A stretch of 64,000 bases of DNA from Methanosarcina barkeri 3. GTDB taxonomy: Archaea; Halobacteriota; Methanosarcinia; Methanosarcinales; Methanosarcinaceae. Below the pieces are notes generated by a model that was not told the origin of the DNA, did not search any database, and saw nothing but the letters and a program-made list of their open reading frames with translations. Numbering within the stretch: position 1 is the stretch's first letter; each line of letters begins with the position of its first letter. Below, piece after piece: positions 55,021 through 63,440 of the stretch. The stretch covers positions 620,001-684,000 of the forward strand of contig NZ_CP009517.1 of NCBI RefSeq assembly GCF_000970305.1. Reading direction: 5' to 3'. The position numbers were made by a program, and so were the translations under genes.

Positions 55021-56650
55021 CCTTGGAAAAGAAGAATTCAAAGAGCTTGCTTCTGGAATGGCCCAGTCAGGTTTTATCCAGCTCCTTGCAAGAATCGATA
55101 ACATTACCTGTTCTCCTCTTGAACTTTACCGCACCCTGCGTGCCTCAGGGACCTCAGGTTATTCGTACCTGCTGGAATCAGTGGAAAAACAGGAAACTAA
55201 GGCAAGATACTCCTTTGTTGGAAATGACCCTGATGCCGTAGTTAGAATAAGTGACAGGAAAATTTCACTTGAGCTCCTTAACCCAGGTGCTTCGACTTTT
55301 TTTGAAGGAGTTCTCTCGAAAATCAAAGGTACCTGCGGGTGTGAAACCGTAGAGGAGGAAAATCCGGAGAAAGAAAACTCAGAAATGGGAAGCGTAAAAT
55401 TCACGGCTCCAATTCCTCAGGGAAAAGATGGTTTCGATGCCCTTCGCCTGGCATTTCCTCCTGAAAACGGGATGGGACTCTTGAATGCTCAGCGTTTTGA
55501 CAGGCAGACCTTCCTGGGCGGAGCTATAGGTTATACAGCTTATGATGCTATTTACGATAGCTGGTTAGGGGTCGAAAAAGGCTTTGAATCCGAAATTCCG
55601 GAACTCCAGTACCTGCTGGTCTCGAAAACTTTTGTTTTCGACCATATGACTGAAGAAATATATATCGTGTTCACTCCTTTTATAAACCCGGGTTCGGATG
55701 CAGGAGAAATCTATGAAACAGCTCTTATGGAAGCCGAAAAGCTCTATACCATACTAAAGGAAGCTCCTCTTTCCGGAGATTCAATAGAATCAGCGATACC
55801 GAGCGGATCAATTTTTTCTGGCTTACCTGTTTCGGACAGTAGCGACGGACAACAGAAATTTGAGGAATCGGTAATTCAGGCGAAAGAACATATTTTTGCA
55901 GGAGATATCTTTCAGGCAGTCCTTTCCAGAAAACGTGAATTTACGCTTGAGCAGTCGCCTTTTGAACTTTATATGCAGCTTCGAGCAATTAATCCAAGTC
56001 CTTACATGTACATCTTTGAATTTGGAGATCTGGCAATTGTCGGGGCAAGCCCTGAAACTCTGCTGACTGTACATAAAAGGACTCTAATCACAAATCCGAT
56101 TGCAGGCACCTGCCCTCGTGGAAAAAACGAAGCCGAGGATGAGGCTTTTGCTGCACATATGCTGCATGATGAGAAAGAAAGGGCTGAGCATGTAATGCTT
56201 GTCGATCTTGGAAGAAACGATGTGAGAATGGTTACGGAAAGCGGTTCGGTAAAGGTTTCCGAGTTCATGAAAGTCCTGAAGTATTCTCATGTCCAGCATA
56301 TAGAAAGTAAGGTTATAGGCACCCTGAGACCTGAATGTGACCAGTTCGATGCTTTCAGGGCAATATTTCCGGCAGGAACTCTCTCGGGAGCTCCGAAAAT
56401 CCGTGCCATGGAAATTATTTCCGAACTTGAAACTTCCCCGCGAGGGATCTACGGTGGAGGAGTCGGATATTATAGCTGGAACGGAGACGCTGATTTTGCA
56501 ATCGTAATTCGGACAATTATTGTACAGGATAAGAAGGCGTCAGTGCAGGCCGGAGCAGGAATCGTAGCTGACTCTGATCCTGGTTACGAATTCAGGGAAA
56601 CCGAACGTAAGATGGGAGCAATGCTTGCAGCAATCGACGGGGAACTTTAA
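55007..56650 (+). CDS. trpE: Anthranilate synthase component I
   Basis: Chorismate-utilising subunit that makes anthranilate with ammonia from TrpG. YSYLLES near residue 50 matches the LLES tryptophan feedback site. The chorismate core is visible in FQAVLSRKREF, ASPETLL, PIAGTCPRGKNEAEDE, VDLGRNDVR, GTLSGAPKIRAMEII and GGGVGYYSWNGD. ATG 55007 is favoured because GAGG lies 7 bp upstream; a GTG two codons earlier is the only other option. 547 aa, usual length apart from an acidic insert near 120. Confidence 0.96.
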   Translation: MLSFDLGKEEFKELASGMAQSGFIQLLARIDNITCSPLELYRTLRASGTSGYSYLLESVEKQETKARYSFVGNDPDAVVRISDRKISLELLNPGASTFFEGVLSKIKGTCGCETVEEENPEKENSEMGSVKFTAPIPQGKDGFDALRLAFPPENGMGLLNAQRFDRQTFLGGAIGYTAYDAIYDSWLGVEKGFESEIPELQYLLVSKTFVFDHMTEEIYIVFTPFINPGSDAGEIYETALMEAEKLYTILKEAPLSGDSIESAIPSGSIFSGLPVSDSSDGQQKFEESVIQAKEHIFAGDIFQAVLSRKREFTLEQSPFELYMQLRAINPSPYMYIFEFGDLAIVGASPETLLTVHKRTLITNPIAGTCPRGKNEAEDEAFAAHMLHDEKERAEHVMLVDLGRNDVRMVTESGSVKVSEFMKVLKYSHVQHIESKVIGTLRPECDQFDAFRAIFPAGTLSGAPKIRAMEIISELETSPRGIYGGGVGYYSWNGDADFAIVIRTIIVQDKKASVQAGAGIVADSDPGYEFRETERKMGAMLAAIDGEL

Positions 56651-56674
56651 AGAGTTTAATTAGGTAATTATGGG

Positions 56675-56821
56675 GTGAAGTTTGTGAAAAGAAGTTCAAA
56701 TATGGACATTTTACATGAAATAAATCCAGTAAACGGATTGTTCACGAAAAAGGAGGTTAAAAAAGAGAAACCAGGAGAAAATGAACTAAAAATGATAAGG
56801 TCAGGAGGTATGTTCAGATGA
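56675..56821 (+). CDS. Possible 48-aa peptide coupled to trpG
   Basis: A GTG-started frame fills the gap between trpE and trpG and its TGA overlaps the trpG ATG (ATGA). It is Lys/Glu-rich, with no Trp codons, so it is not an attenuation-type leader peptide. The ribosome site is weak. It may be a coupling frame only or may be chance. Confidence 0.25.
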   Translation: MKFVKRSSNMDILHEINPVNGLFTKKEVKKEKPGENELKMIRSGGMFR

Positions 56822-57420
56822 AGGTGGTTTTCATAAACAACAAGGATTCCTTTGTATGGAATCTTGTAGACTATATCTCTTATTTTGAAACCGATACCAT
56901 GGTACTTCCCAATACGGTTTCCCTGGAAGAACTTAGAGAGATTAAGCCTGATGCCCTGGTTATTTCTCCAGGTCCAGGGAATCCTTCAGACCAAAGGGAT
57001 ATAGGAAATTGCCTTGAAATAATCAGGGAATTGGGCAGGGAAATTCCCCTTCTTGGAGTCTGCCTGGGGCATCAGGCAATTAATGTGGCCTTCGGCGGAG
57101 TTGTCAGAAGAAGCAAGGTTGGCCCAGTGCATGGAAAAAGTTCAAAGATTCTGCATAAGGAATCTGCACTATTTTCAGCTTTTGAAGGCCCGTTCCAGGC
57201 AGGCCGTTATCATTCGCTTGAGATTGGGGAGCCAGCGCCCGGGATAAAAGTTACTGCCAGGGCTGAAGACGGGAGCATTATGGCAGTGGAACATGTAAAG
57301 TATCCAATCTATGGCCTGCAGTTCCATCCCGAATCCGTGCTTACTCCCGATGGGCTAAAAATAATAGAAAGTTTTCTGGAAATTTCCAAAAATCATAAAA
57401 ATAAGCAAACGGCTGTATAA
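56818..57420 (+). CDS. trpG: Anthranilate synthase component II (glutamine amidotransferase)
   Basis: Supplies ammonia to TrpE. Class I amidotransferase triad: Cys82 in GVCLGHQ, His and Glu in LQFHPESV; the oxyanion strand is VISPGPGNP. 200 aa, unfused. TCAGGAGGT just upstream is a strong ribosome site. Last gene of the trp set, after a 168-bp gap from trpE. Confidence 0.95.
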   Translation: MKVVFINNKDSFVWNLVDYISYFETDTMVLPNTVSLEELREIKPDALVISPGPGNPSDQRDIGNCLEIIRELGREIPLLGVCLGHQAINVAFGGVVRRSKVGPVHGKSSKILHKESALFSAFEGPFQAGRYHSLEIGEPAPGIKVTARAEDGSIMAVEHVKYPIYGLQFHPESVLTPDGLKIIESFLEISKNHKNKQTAV

Positions 57421-57469
57421 ACAGCCAAAATATTTTCAGGAGAGTTTTTAGAATTACCAGCTTCGTTTT

Positions 57470-57655
57470 GTCTGATTATCAGATTCATTTGTCTGATTAT
57501 CAGGTTCATTTACTAATTATCATCCTCGTTTTACTTGATTATCAGGTTTATTTTACTTGATTATCAGGTTAATTTGCTGATTATAATTCTCATTTTACTT
57601 GAAACAGGACAATTTTTCCTTGATTGTCAGGAAATTTTCCTCAATTGTCAGGCTT
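57470..57655 (+). repeat. Degenerate ~21-bp repeats behind trpG
   Basis: Variants of ttgattatcaggttcatttt repeat about eight times up to the 3' end of the next, convergent gene. Confidence 0.75.
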
Positions 57656-58406
57656 ACTTGTCCTTCCTGGTAGCTTTAGTTTCAGGCTCCTGCTGCACAT
57701 CTTCTCCCTCTTCCTCAAAGAACTCCTCTTCTGTAAATTCTTCATTGGGCCTGGCTTCATAACCTGCAGGCTGAAGATTCTGAAGCTCTGAGAATTGACT
57801 TACGGTTTGGGCAATAAGCTGTGGGTATTTTTCAATCTGTTCCCTTGTAATAAACCCTGAGTCTTCGGAATATTCTATAATTTCTTCTCTAGCTTCTTTT
57901 GCTTCCTCAGTAAGATCTTCAAGCTGCTGCCTGTTTGCGAGATAAGCCATTTCCTCAAGTGACATTGTTGTCCAAAGGGTTACAACTTCCATTTTCTTCT
58001 CAACTGCACCCAGGCCTATTATTTTAAGCGTGTCGAGCGCAAGTTTTGCAGGTTCAAGCATCTGGAACTGTACCGCTCCTTTTCCAATCTCCTGTGTAGC
58101 TTTTGAGAAAGACCACATTACATTGGAGAAATTCTTATCAATTGCAGCTTCAGAAAGAGATTTAAGGTCACTTAGGACTGTGGACGCAACATTCTCAATC
58201 TTTTTCTGGATAGCTTTATTTCCAATATTCCTTAGTGAGATAACGACTCTCTTCAAATCATTCTCTAAATTTCCTTCGAGCAGTTCTTGCCCGAATTCCC
58301 GGAGGTACTCAGCATATTGGAGCGCATCATATTCATTCTGTTCTCTTACTGCTCGTTCTCCAGATTCTCCAAGTTCAATAGCCTTTTGTTCATTCAGTGA
58401 GAACAT
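57654..58406 (-). CDS. Helical-repeat protein, paralogue 1
   Basis: 250 residues, nearly all helix, without signal or membrane segment. Units of ~35 residues carry the pattern 'IGxxAIxKxxExVxxxxLxxL' (for example VISLRNIGNKAIQKKIENVA), reminiscent of HEAT/ARM-type solenoids that act as binding scaffolds. The N-terminus MFSLNEQKAIELGE is shared in style with the paralogues at 59280 and 62387. The last ~35 residues are acidic (EEEFFEEEGED). Function unknown. Confidence 0.65.
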   Translation of the reverse strand: MFSLNEQKAIELGESGERAVREQNEYDALQYAEYLREFGQELLEGNLENDLKRVVISLRNIGNKAIQKKIENVASTVLSDLKSLSEAAIDKNFSNVMWSFSKATQEIGKGAVQFQMLEPAKLALDTLKIIGLGAVEKKMEVVTLWTTMSLEEMAYLANRQQLEDLTEEAKEAREEIIEYSEDSGFITREQIEKYPQLIAQTVSQFSELQNLQPAGYEARPNEEFTEEEFFEEEGEDVQQEPETKATRKDK

Positions 58407-58679
58407 ATTAAAACCCCTTTCAGTAAAATTCGTTAGAAATTCTCGGATTTTGAAAATTTAAGTATTTATATAGGTTTACTCAGATATTAGTCTTCCTATA
58501 ATTTTCAAAATATGTCGAGAACTTCAAGGTTTCTGTTTAGATATAATTTATGTATTTTCTTGACAGAGATCGAAACTAAACTGGGTTAAAGCAAAGCTAG
58601 CCCGAACAAAGAACATAAAGATAAAATAGAAAGAGTTAAATACATTTCATGCATAATATATATCATCTGAGTAAAAAAA

Positions 58680-58790
58680 CTCACGCCGGGTTTCTGGCAT
58701 ATTCTCCTGCGTGAGCAAAATCAACCTCTGAGGTAGGAGGAAGGGTTCAACTCCTTACCTTCCTTCTACCTGAACAACCGTGTTTTATGC
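58680..58790 (+). ncRNA. Candidate small RNA with two strong hairpins
   Basis: ctcacgc (58680-58686) pairs exactly with gcgtgag (58709-58715). aggtaggaggaagg (58731-58744) pairs with ccttccttctacct (58758-58771), 14 bp with a single G-U. A TATA-like aatatata (58655-58662) lies ~25 nt upstream on the plus strand, placing the 5' end at the first stem. One arm carries AGGAGG, so it could interact with ribosome sites. No frame is present. Confidence 0.6.
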
Positions 58791-58877
58791 TAAGTGCAGA
58801 GTTTTTGTATGCTAAGTGCAGATTAAATCTAAACGGCTTTTTATGTAAGTGCAGATTAAATCTAAACGGCTTTTATA
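58788..58877 (+). repeat. 28-bp direct repeat
   Basis: gtgcagattaaatctaaacg plus gctttt occurs twice after two shorter gctaagtgcag units; the core agattaaatct is palindromic. Confidence 0.8.
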
Positions 58878-59005
58878 ACAATTCACTTTGAAACCTCAAA
58901 CACTTATCAAGGAAACAACAACTTGCTTTAGAGAAATACTTTAATAATTTATTTAAAACTTATGGTTTCAAAGAAGTGATAAACTTTCAAAGAGTGATCG
59001 GGCGC

Positions 59006-59245
59006 TTATTTCGACTTCACAAGGGTTTGAACCTTTAAAATCCTTTTAATGTTCTTGATAAAAGAAGAGAATTCCCGGTTGAGAGTTTTAAAAATCGTAA
59101 TCAAGAAGTATATCAAAAGTAAAATTAATAAAATATTTAAAGCTCCAGAATAAAACCAGGCAGTCCAAAGGAACGAAAAGTTTATTATGTTAAACATTTT
59201 GCCTGGACAAGCACATTCTTCATGCAAATAGCTGGAAGTAAACAT
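59006..59245 (-). CDS. Small membrane protein
   Basis: 79 residues: a Cys-containing lead (HEECACPGK), then a hydrophobic stretch ~22-52 long enough for one helix, and a basic tail (FIKNIKRILKVQ). It lies between two helical-repeat genes on the same strand. No family recognised. Real status is moderate because the region is AT-rich. Confidence 0.4.
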   Translation of the reverse strand: MFTSSYLHEECACPGKMFNIINFSFLWTAWFYSGALNILLILLLIYFLITIFKTLNREFSSFIKNIKRILKVQTLVKSK

Positions 59246-59279
59246 CTTAACTATATAAATGGCTGCGTAAGAGAACTTC

Positions 59280-60176
59280 TCACTCCTGAATTTCCAGATC
59301 AGATTGAATTTTTTTCTGAATGGCTTTTATTCCCTGGAATTTCTCCGTTTTCTCCTCGGAACTCGTGTAGCCGATATCTTTAAAATTATCAAGAGCCACT
59401 TCCGCCACGACTGAAGAATTACTTAGAGCCTTTTCTTCAGCCTGGACTCGAAGAGTCTCAAGCGTCCACTGGCACTGCAAAACTGCGTCATTAAGTCCCT
59501 TCTTTATAGATAATTTTCCAATATCTTCTATGGAAAGCGCTGTTGAACTCAGAGCTTCATCGAAGTAATTCTCCACCGCAAGCTTGCCTATTTCTTCAAG
59601 TAAAAGCAGGCTACTTACAGTTTCAAGTTCAAGGTTTTTTGCTGCAACTTTTTTCCCGATTTCTCCCAGGCAGGTTACTGCACTTAACATTACTTCCTCC
59701 ATATCACGCCTGGCAGCAGAGGTTCCGATCTCTTTAAAAAGTAAAGAAAAGGCAATTACTTTTTCCTGACCCCATTCTTCAGGGGAGAAGTTCCAGATCT
59801 CCATAAGGGTTGTAGCAGCGACCTTTGAGCCAGCTTCTAGCGAATGTGCAGCTGCAGTTTTTCCCAGTTTTCCTATTGCTACAAAAGCCTTGTCCAGAAC
59901 TGACTCAAACCCGTTATCTGCTGCTTTCCTTGCCAGTTTCCCGAGGGACAGGATCGAATTAATCGTAACAAGCTCCATCTCTCTCTCTGCAGCTGCCTGT
60001 GCGCTACTTTCAATTGATAGGATAACTCTCTCGGCATCTGCCTTTTCGTTTTCTGAAAGGAAATCTGCTGCAATCCCTGTTAGGGAGTCAAGGGCCTGGA
60101 AAGCTCTGTTCTCATCTCCTTCATCAACTGCAGATAAACTTACTTCAACTGCCTCTGCCTCGTTTAATGTAATCAC
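59280..60176 (-). CDS. Helical-repeat protein, paralogue 2
   Basis: 298 residues built of repeats such as LGEIGKKVAAKNLELETVSS and LEEIGKLAVENYFDEALSS, about 36 residues each and at least six in number. It is an all-alpha solenoid of the same family as its neighbours. The N-terminus MITLNEAEAVEVSL matches paralogue 3 (MSILNETGATDLGL). No Cys, no export signal. A scaffold or protein-protein role is inferred only from the fold. Confidence 0.7.
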   Translation of the reverse strand: MITLNEAEAVEVSLSAVDEGDENRAFQALDSLTGIAADFLSENEKADAERVILSIESSAQAAAEREMELVTINSILSLGKLARKAADNGFESVLDKAFVAIGKLGKTAAAHSLEAGSKVAATTLMEIWNFSPEEWGQEKVIAFSLLFKEIGTSAARRDMEEVMLSAVTCLGEIGKKVAAKNLELETVSSLLLLEEIGKLAVENYFDEALSSTALSIEDIGKLSIKKGLNDAVLQCQWTLETLRVQAEEKALSNSSVVAEVALDNFKDIGYTSSEEKTEKFQGIKAIQKKIQSDLEIQE

Positions 60177-60189
60177 TCTTTTTGCCCCT

Positions 60190-60290
60190 CTTTATTGTTA
60201 GTATCCCTTTTTATTGGTAGCATCCTTTTTTATTGTTAGTATCCCTTTTTATTGGTAGCATCCTTTTTTATTGTTAGTATCCCTTTTTTA
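60190..60290. repeat. 38-bp tandem repeat upstream of paralogue 2
   Basis: gtatccctttttattggtag and catccttttttattgtta alternate two and a half times within the 5' region of the minus-strand gene. Confidence 0.85.
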
Positions 60291-60299
60291 CTGGTGGAA

Positions 60300-60554
60300 C
60301 ACACTAATCTTCAATTTTTCCTGCGAATTTATAATTCTTGCCTGTATGTTTCATCGCATATTTTCAATTTCAGATTACTGCGTAAGTTATACGGCCTGCG
60401 CAGGAAACTGAGTCTGGCTTACTCTATGAAATTACGAGGTTATTAGTGTTACTATTTTGTAACAGGGGCGGTTGATTCAAAAAATAAATATCCGTTTTTT
60501 GCAGCAAGTTAGTTTTGAGCTTGGTCGTAATTAAGTATTAACCAAAGGTTCCTG
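60300..60554. other. Spacer without a supported gene
   Basis: Nothing recognised. Confidence 0.35.
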
Positions 60555-62057
60555 TTATCCGATGTTGTTTTTCTCTTCATAGGCAAGGACGTTTTCCAGA
60601 ACTTTTTCGTACACTTCTTTGTCTTCCAGTCCGATAATTCTCGCCCTAACTCTGTCTGTGGTAATATTCCCATCCAGCTGCATGTAAACATATGTTCCAT
60701 TTTCAGTACCTACAATCATTGAAGAGTCTGGAATATAGCCCACATCAAAATAAGTTGCAAGTGGAGGGTTTTTGTTTATATTTACAGAAATAAATGTTAC
60801 TTTATCTCCATATCTGGAGGCCAGCTCGTCTAGAATAGGTTTCATATGTTGGCAGGCTTCACACCATTCAGCTCCAAGTCTCAAAAAGACCGGGCCTTCC
60901 TCTAGGAATTTGTTTATCTGTCCAAGGTCGGTTGTTTCGATAACAACTCCTTTTTCGCGATTACTTGTTGCCTTTTCAGGGTATTTTTTCTCAAATAGCG
61001 CCAGTAAAGTGTTTCCACTAGGGCCCAAAGTTTCGTAATGATTGCCTGAAGAAATTCTATTTACCATAGGCATATAATCAATAGCTCCGGTGATCTGGTT
61101 AATGGCGTACTGGTTATCGATTACACCATCTCCATCAGCATCTGCTCCCGTATGATCATTCCAGAAATTACCTGCTGAGCTACTGTTCCAGGTGTTATTT
61201 CCTTCGTCTGCAGCGTTCAGAAAGTTAATAAACTCATTTTCATATAACGAATTGTTTGATGAACCCTTTAGATACGTGCCAATGCCATTAAGGTAGAGGT
61301 TATTATTGGTTAAAATATTGGATCCTGCTGCCTGGCCGAGAATCCCATACTCGTTTTTCAAAATGAGGTTATAAGCAAGCTTATTTCCTTGAGACATTTG
61401 CAAGATAACGCCTACTTCATTTGAACATGCTGTATTGTTAACAAGAGTATTGTTAAAAGAATCATTCAGTGAAATTCCCTGATTATTTTCTACTATCCAA
61501 TTGTTTGACAGTTCATTCTTTTCGGAGTTGTCAAGCACAATTCCATCGTTTCCAAGGCTTACAAGGTTTCCATTGAGATAGTTGCCCTGAGAACTCTTAA
61601 GAACAATCCCCTGATCAGTCAGTACTAGCGTATTGTTATTTAAGGAGCAGTTTCTCACGCCTTCAAGGTAAAACCCGACTTGCTGATACGTATCCTTTCC
61701 TAAAGGATCTCCTGCAATGTAAAAACCGTTTACTGTCACATTGTCTGAGCTGATACTAAAGACCGGATTGTCAGAAACCGTACCTATAATATAAGTGCGG
61801 TTAGTCTGGCTGCCTGAAAAAACTTGATGGGAGCGAATTGTAAGTTCCTTGTTGACTATTATATCTTCTCTGTACACCCCAGGGCTTACAAGGACTGTAT
61901 CCCGGTCATGTGCATTATTGACAGCTTCCTGGATCGATGTATAATTCCCGTCCCCATTATTATTTACAGTAACAACCTCAGCCTCGGCATGAGTTGCCGC
62001 TGTCCAAAGTATTAAAAGAAGAATTATGAGAATAATCTGAACTGGTTTCCTTTTCAT
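60555..62057 (-). CDS. Secreted NosD-like beta-helix protein fused to thioredoxin
   Basis: 500 residues. Signal peptide (~8-26, HAEA), then a right-handed parallel beta-helix of NosD/CASH type (~30-290) with repeats such as GIVLDNSEKNELSNNWIVENN, and a linker with DGDGVIDNQYAIN. A C-terminal thioredoxin domain (~380-500) has the active site EWCEAC. The thioredoxin part is a clear paralogue of the lipoprotein at 31000-31521, including IVGTENGTYVYMQLDGNITTDR. A carbohydrate- or surface-binding helix carrying a disulfide-exchange domain is an unusual combination. It may act on S-layer or extracellular disulfides. Confidence 0.82.
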   Translation of the reverse strand: MKRKPVQIILIILLLILWTAATHAEAEVVTVNNNGDGNYTSIQEAVNNAHDRDTVLVSPGVYREDIIVNKELTIRSHQVFSGSQTNRTYIIGTVSDNPVFSISSDNVTVNGFYIAGDPLGKDTYQQVGFYLEGVRNCSLNNNTLVLTDQGIVLKSSQGNYLNGNLVSLGNDGIVLDNSEKNELSNNWIVENNQGISLNDSFNNTLVNNTACSNEVGVILQMSQGNKLAYNLILKNEYGILGQAAGSNILTNNNLYLNGIGTYLKGSSNNSLYENEFINFLNAADEGNNTWNSSSAGNFWNDHTGADADGDGVIDNQYAINQITGAIDYMPMVNRISSGNHYETLGPSGNTLLALFEKKYPEKATSNREKGVVIETTDLGQINKFLEEGPVFLRLGAEWCEACQHMKPILDELASRYGDKVTFISVNINKNPPLATYFDVGYIPDSSMIVGTENGTYVYMQLDGNITTDRVRARIIGLEDKEVYEKVLENVLAYEEKNNIG

Positions 62058-62189
62058 GAACCAATAACCCCCTGATTACTAAAGTTGTTCCAGCAAAAGA
62101 GAAGTTTTGCTTTTCTAACAACTCGTAAGAGGAATAATTGGAATAAAAATCATTATGAAATATATGTTCTGAAAAATATCCCTTAAATA

Positions 62190-62370
62190 TTAAAGTTTCC
62201 TGCGTTTTTCACGCCTCTCAGTAATATCCAGAACTAGCACTATTTCCAGTACTCTGTTGATACATCCATTTAACGCCGGTATGTCGTTTTTTAGTTTAGC
62301 ATCTACCTTGAACCGAGAATTTCCTGGATCAGTAGCCAGGACCAAAGCTATCTGGATCCAATGAAACTCT
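62190..62370 (-). pseudogene. Remnant of a PAS-domain sensor protein
   Basis: The minus strand reads VDAKLKND...INRVLEIVLVLDITERREKRR before a stop, the typical end of a PAS domain (DITERRE). No start codon, no upstream PAS body and no kinase follow, so this is a fragment left in the spacer before the NosD-like gene. Confidence 0.45.
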
Positions 62371-62386
62371 AAAACTTAAGAAGTTT

Positions 62387-63223
62387 TCAATCAAGAGATT
62401 CGGCTTCGTGTATATATTCAGACCCGTTTAGAGTATCAAGGGCTAGTTTTGTCATGAGCATATGGCTTATTAAAAACTTTTCTTTAACTTCAAAAATCAT
62501 TGTTCCTAGAGAATTTGTAGTTCTTATGATTAGATTTTCAAAGTCGGTAAAACCCGAATACGAAGATTCGTTTTCCGAAAGAACAGGAATCTCCTCAAGG
62601 GAGTTTATTTCTCCTCCCTGTTGAACAAGCAGGCTAAAACTACCCGGAAACTCTCCGGAGAAGAGAATAGCCTCTTTTCCAGGAGGGCGAGATAAGAGGA
62701 TATATGACTTTGGAGGAAGAAATCCTCCGTTTTCCGGTATCTGGATACTCTGCTGCCCGAAAGTTTCCTTTCCTATGGATCCTATAGCAAGAGTCGCAGC
62801 AATCGCCTCTCTTTCCGTTTTCTGAAGCGAGGCGGAGTTTGCGATTTCTCCAAGATATGCGACTGCGATCCTGACTGCGGACTCCATATTTTGCCCAACA
62901 GCTGCTTTCCCGATTGTACAGAGCGAGTAAAGGATGCTTAGACCGGTATCAGTCATTTTCTGTTCTCTTGCAATTTCAGCCATCTTTCCAAGTGAAAAAA
63001 GCGACAAAAATACCCCAATTTCCATTTTTTGGAAGACAGCTGCGCTACCTATATCTCTTATACTGATAACAGTTTTTTTTGCATCGGGTTCAAGTTTTCG
63101 GTTTATATATTCGGTCCCCCGTTCTGTAAGGAAATCTATGGATCTTAATACACCAAGCTCATCGTTATCCTTTACTGAAGTTAACCCGAGATCCGTTGCC
63201 CCGGTTTCGTTCAAAATAGACAT
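62387..63223 (-). CDS. Helical-repeat protein, paralogue 3
   Basis: 278 residues. The first ~150 are the family repeats (VISIRDIGSAAVFQKMEIGV, LCTIGKAAVGQNMESAVR, AIGSIGKETFGQQ). The C-terminal ~110 are different: a mixed strand-helix region (PPKSYILLSRPPGKEAILF) without recognised motif, perhaps a separate ligand-binding part. Same strand and orientation as paralogues 1, 2 and 4. Cytosolic. Function unknown. Confidence 0.65.
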   Translation of the reverse strand: MSILNETGATDLGLTSVKDNDELGVLRSIDFLTERGTEYINRKLEPDAKKTVISIRDIGSAAVFQKMEIGVFLSLFSLGKMAEIAREQKMTDTGLSILYSLCTIGKAAVGQNMESAVRIAVAYLGEIANSASLQKTEREAIAATLAIGSIGKETFGQQSIQIPENGGFLPPKSYILLSRPPGKEAILFSGEFPGSFSLLVQQGGEINSLEEIPVLSENESSYSGFTDFENLIIRTTNSLGTMIFEVKEKFLISHMLMTKLALDTLNGSEYIHEAESLD

Positions 63224-63354
63224 TCAAAACACCCCACTAAAAATTTTTATGTCGGGAAAAGACACCTCAAAGTCAGATAATTCTTCCTGCATTCTTTTCC
63301 CTTTGAGGAACGCAGGAGTTGAGACTTAATACCGAATTGACTAACTCAGTACGA

Positions 63355-63440
63355 ATAATCATCAAACTGAGCGGAAAAGTTCATAAATCTGTACCTGGAA
63401 AAGTTAATAGATCTATACCTGGAAAAGTTATAAATCTGTA
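63355..63440. repeat. ~27-bp tandem repeat
   Basis: cataaatctgtacctggaaa with agttaa or agttat recurs three times, running into the stop region of paralogue 4. Confidence 0.75.
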
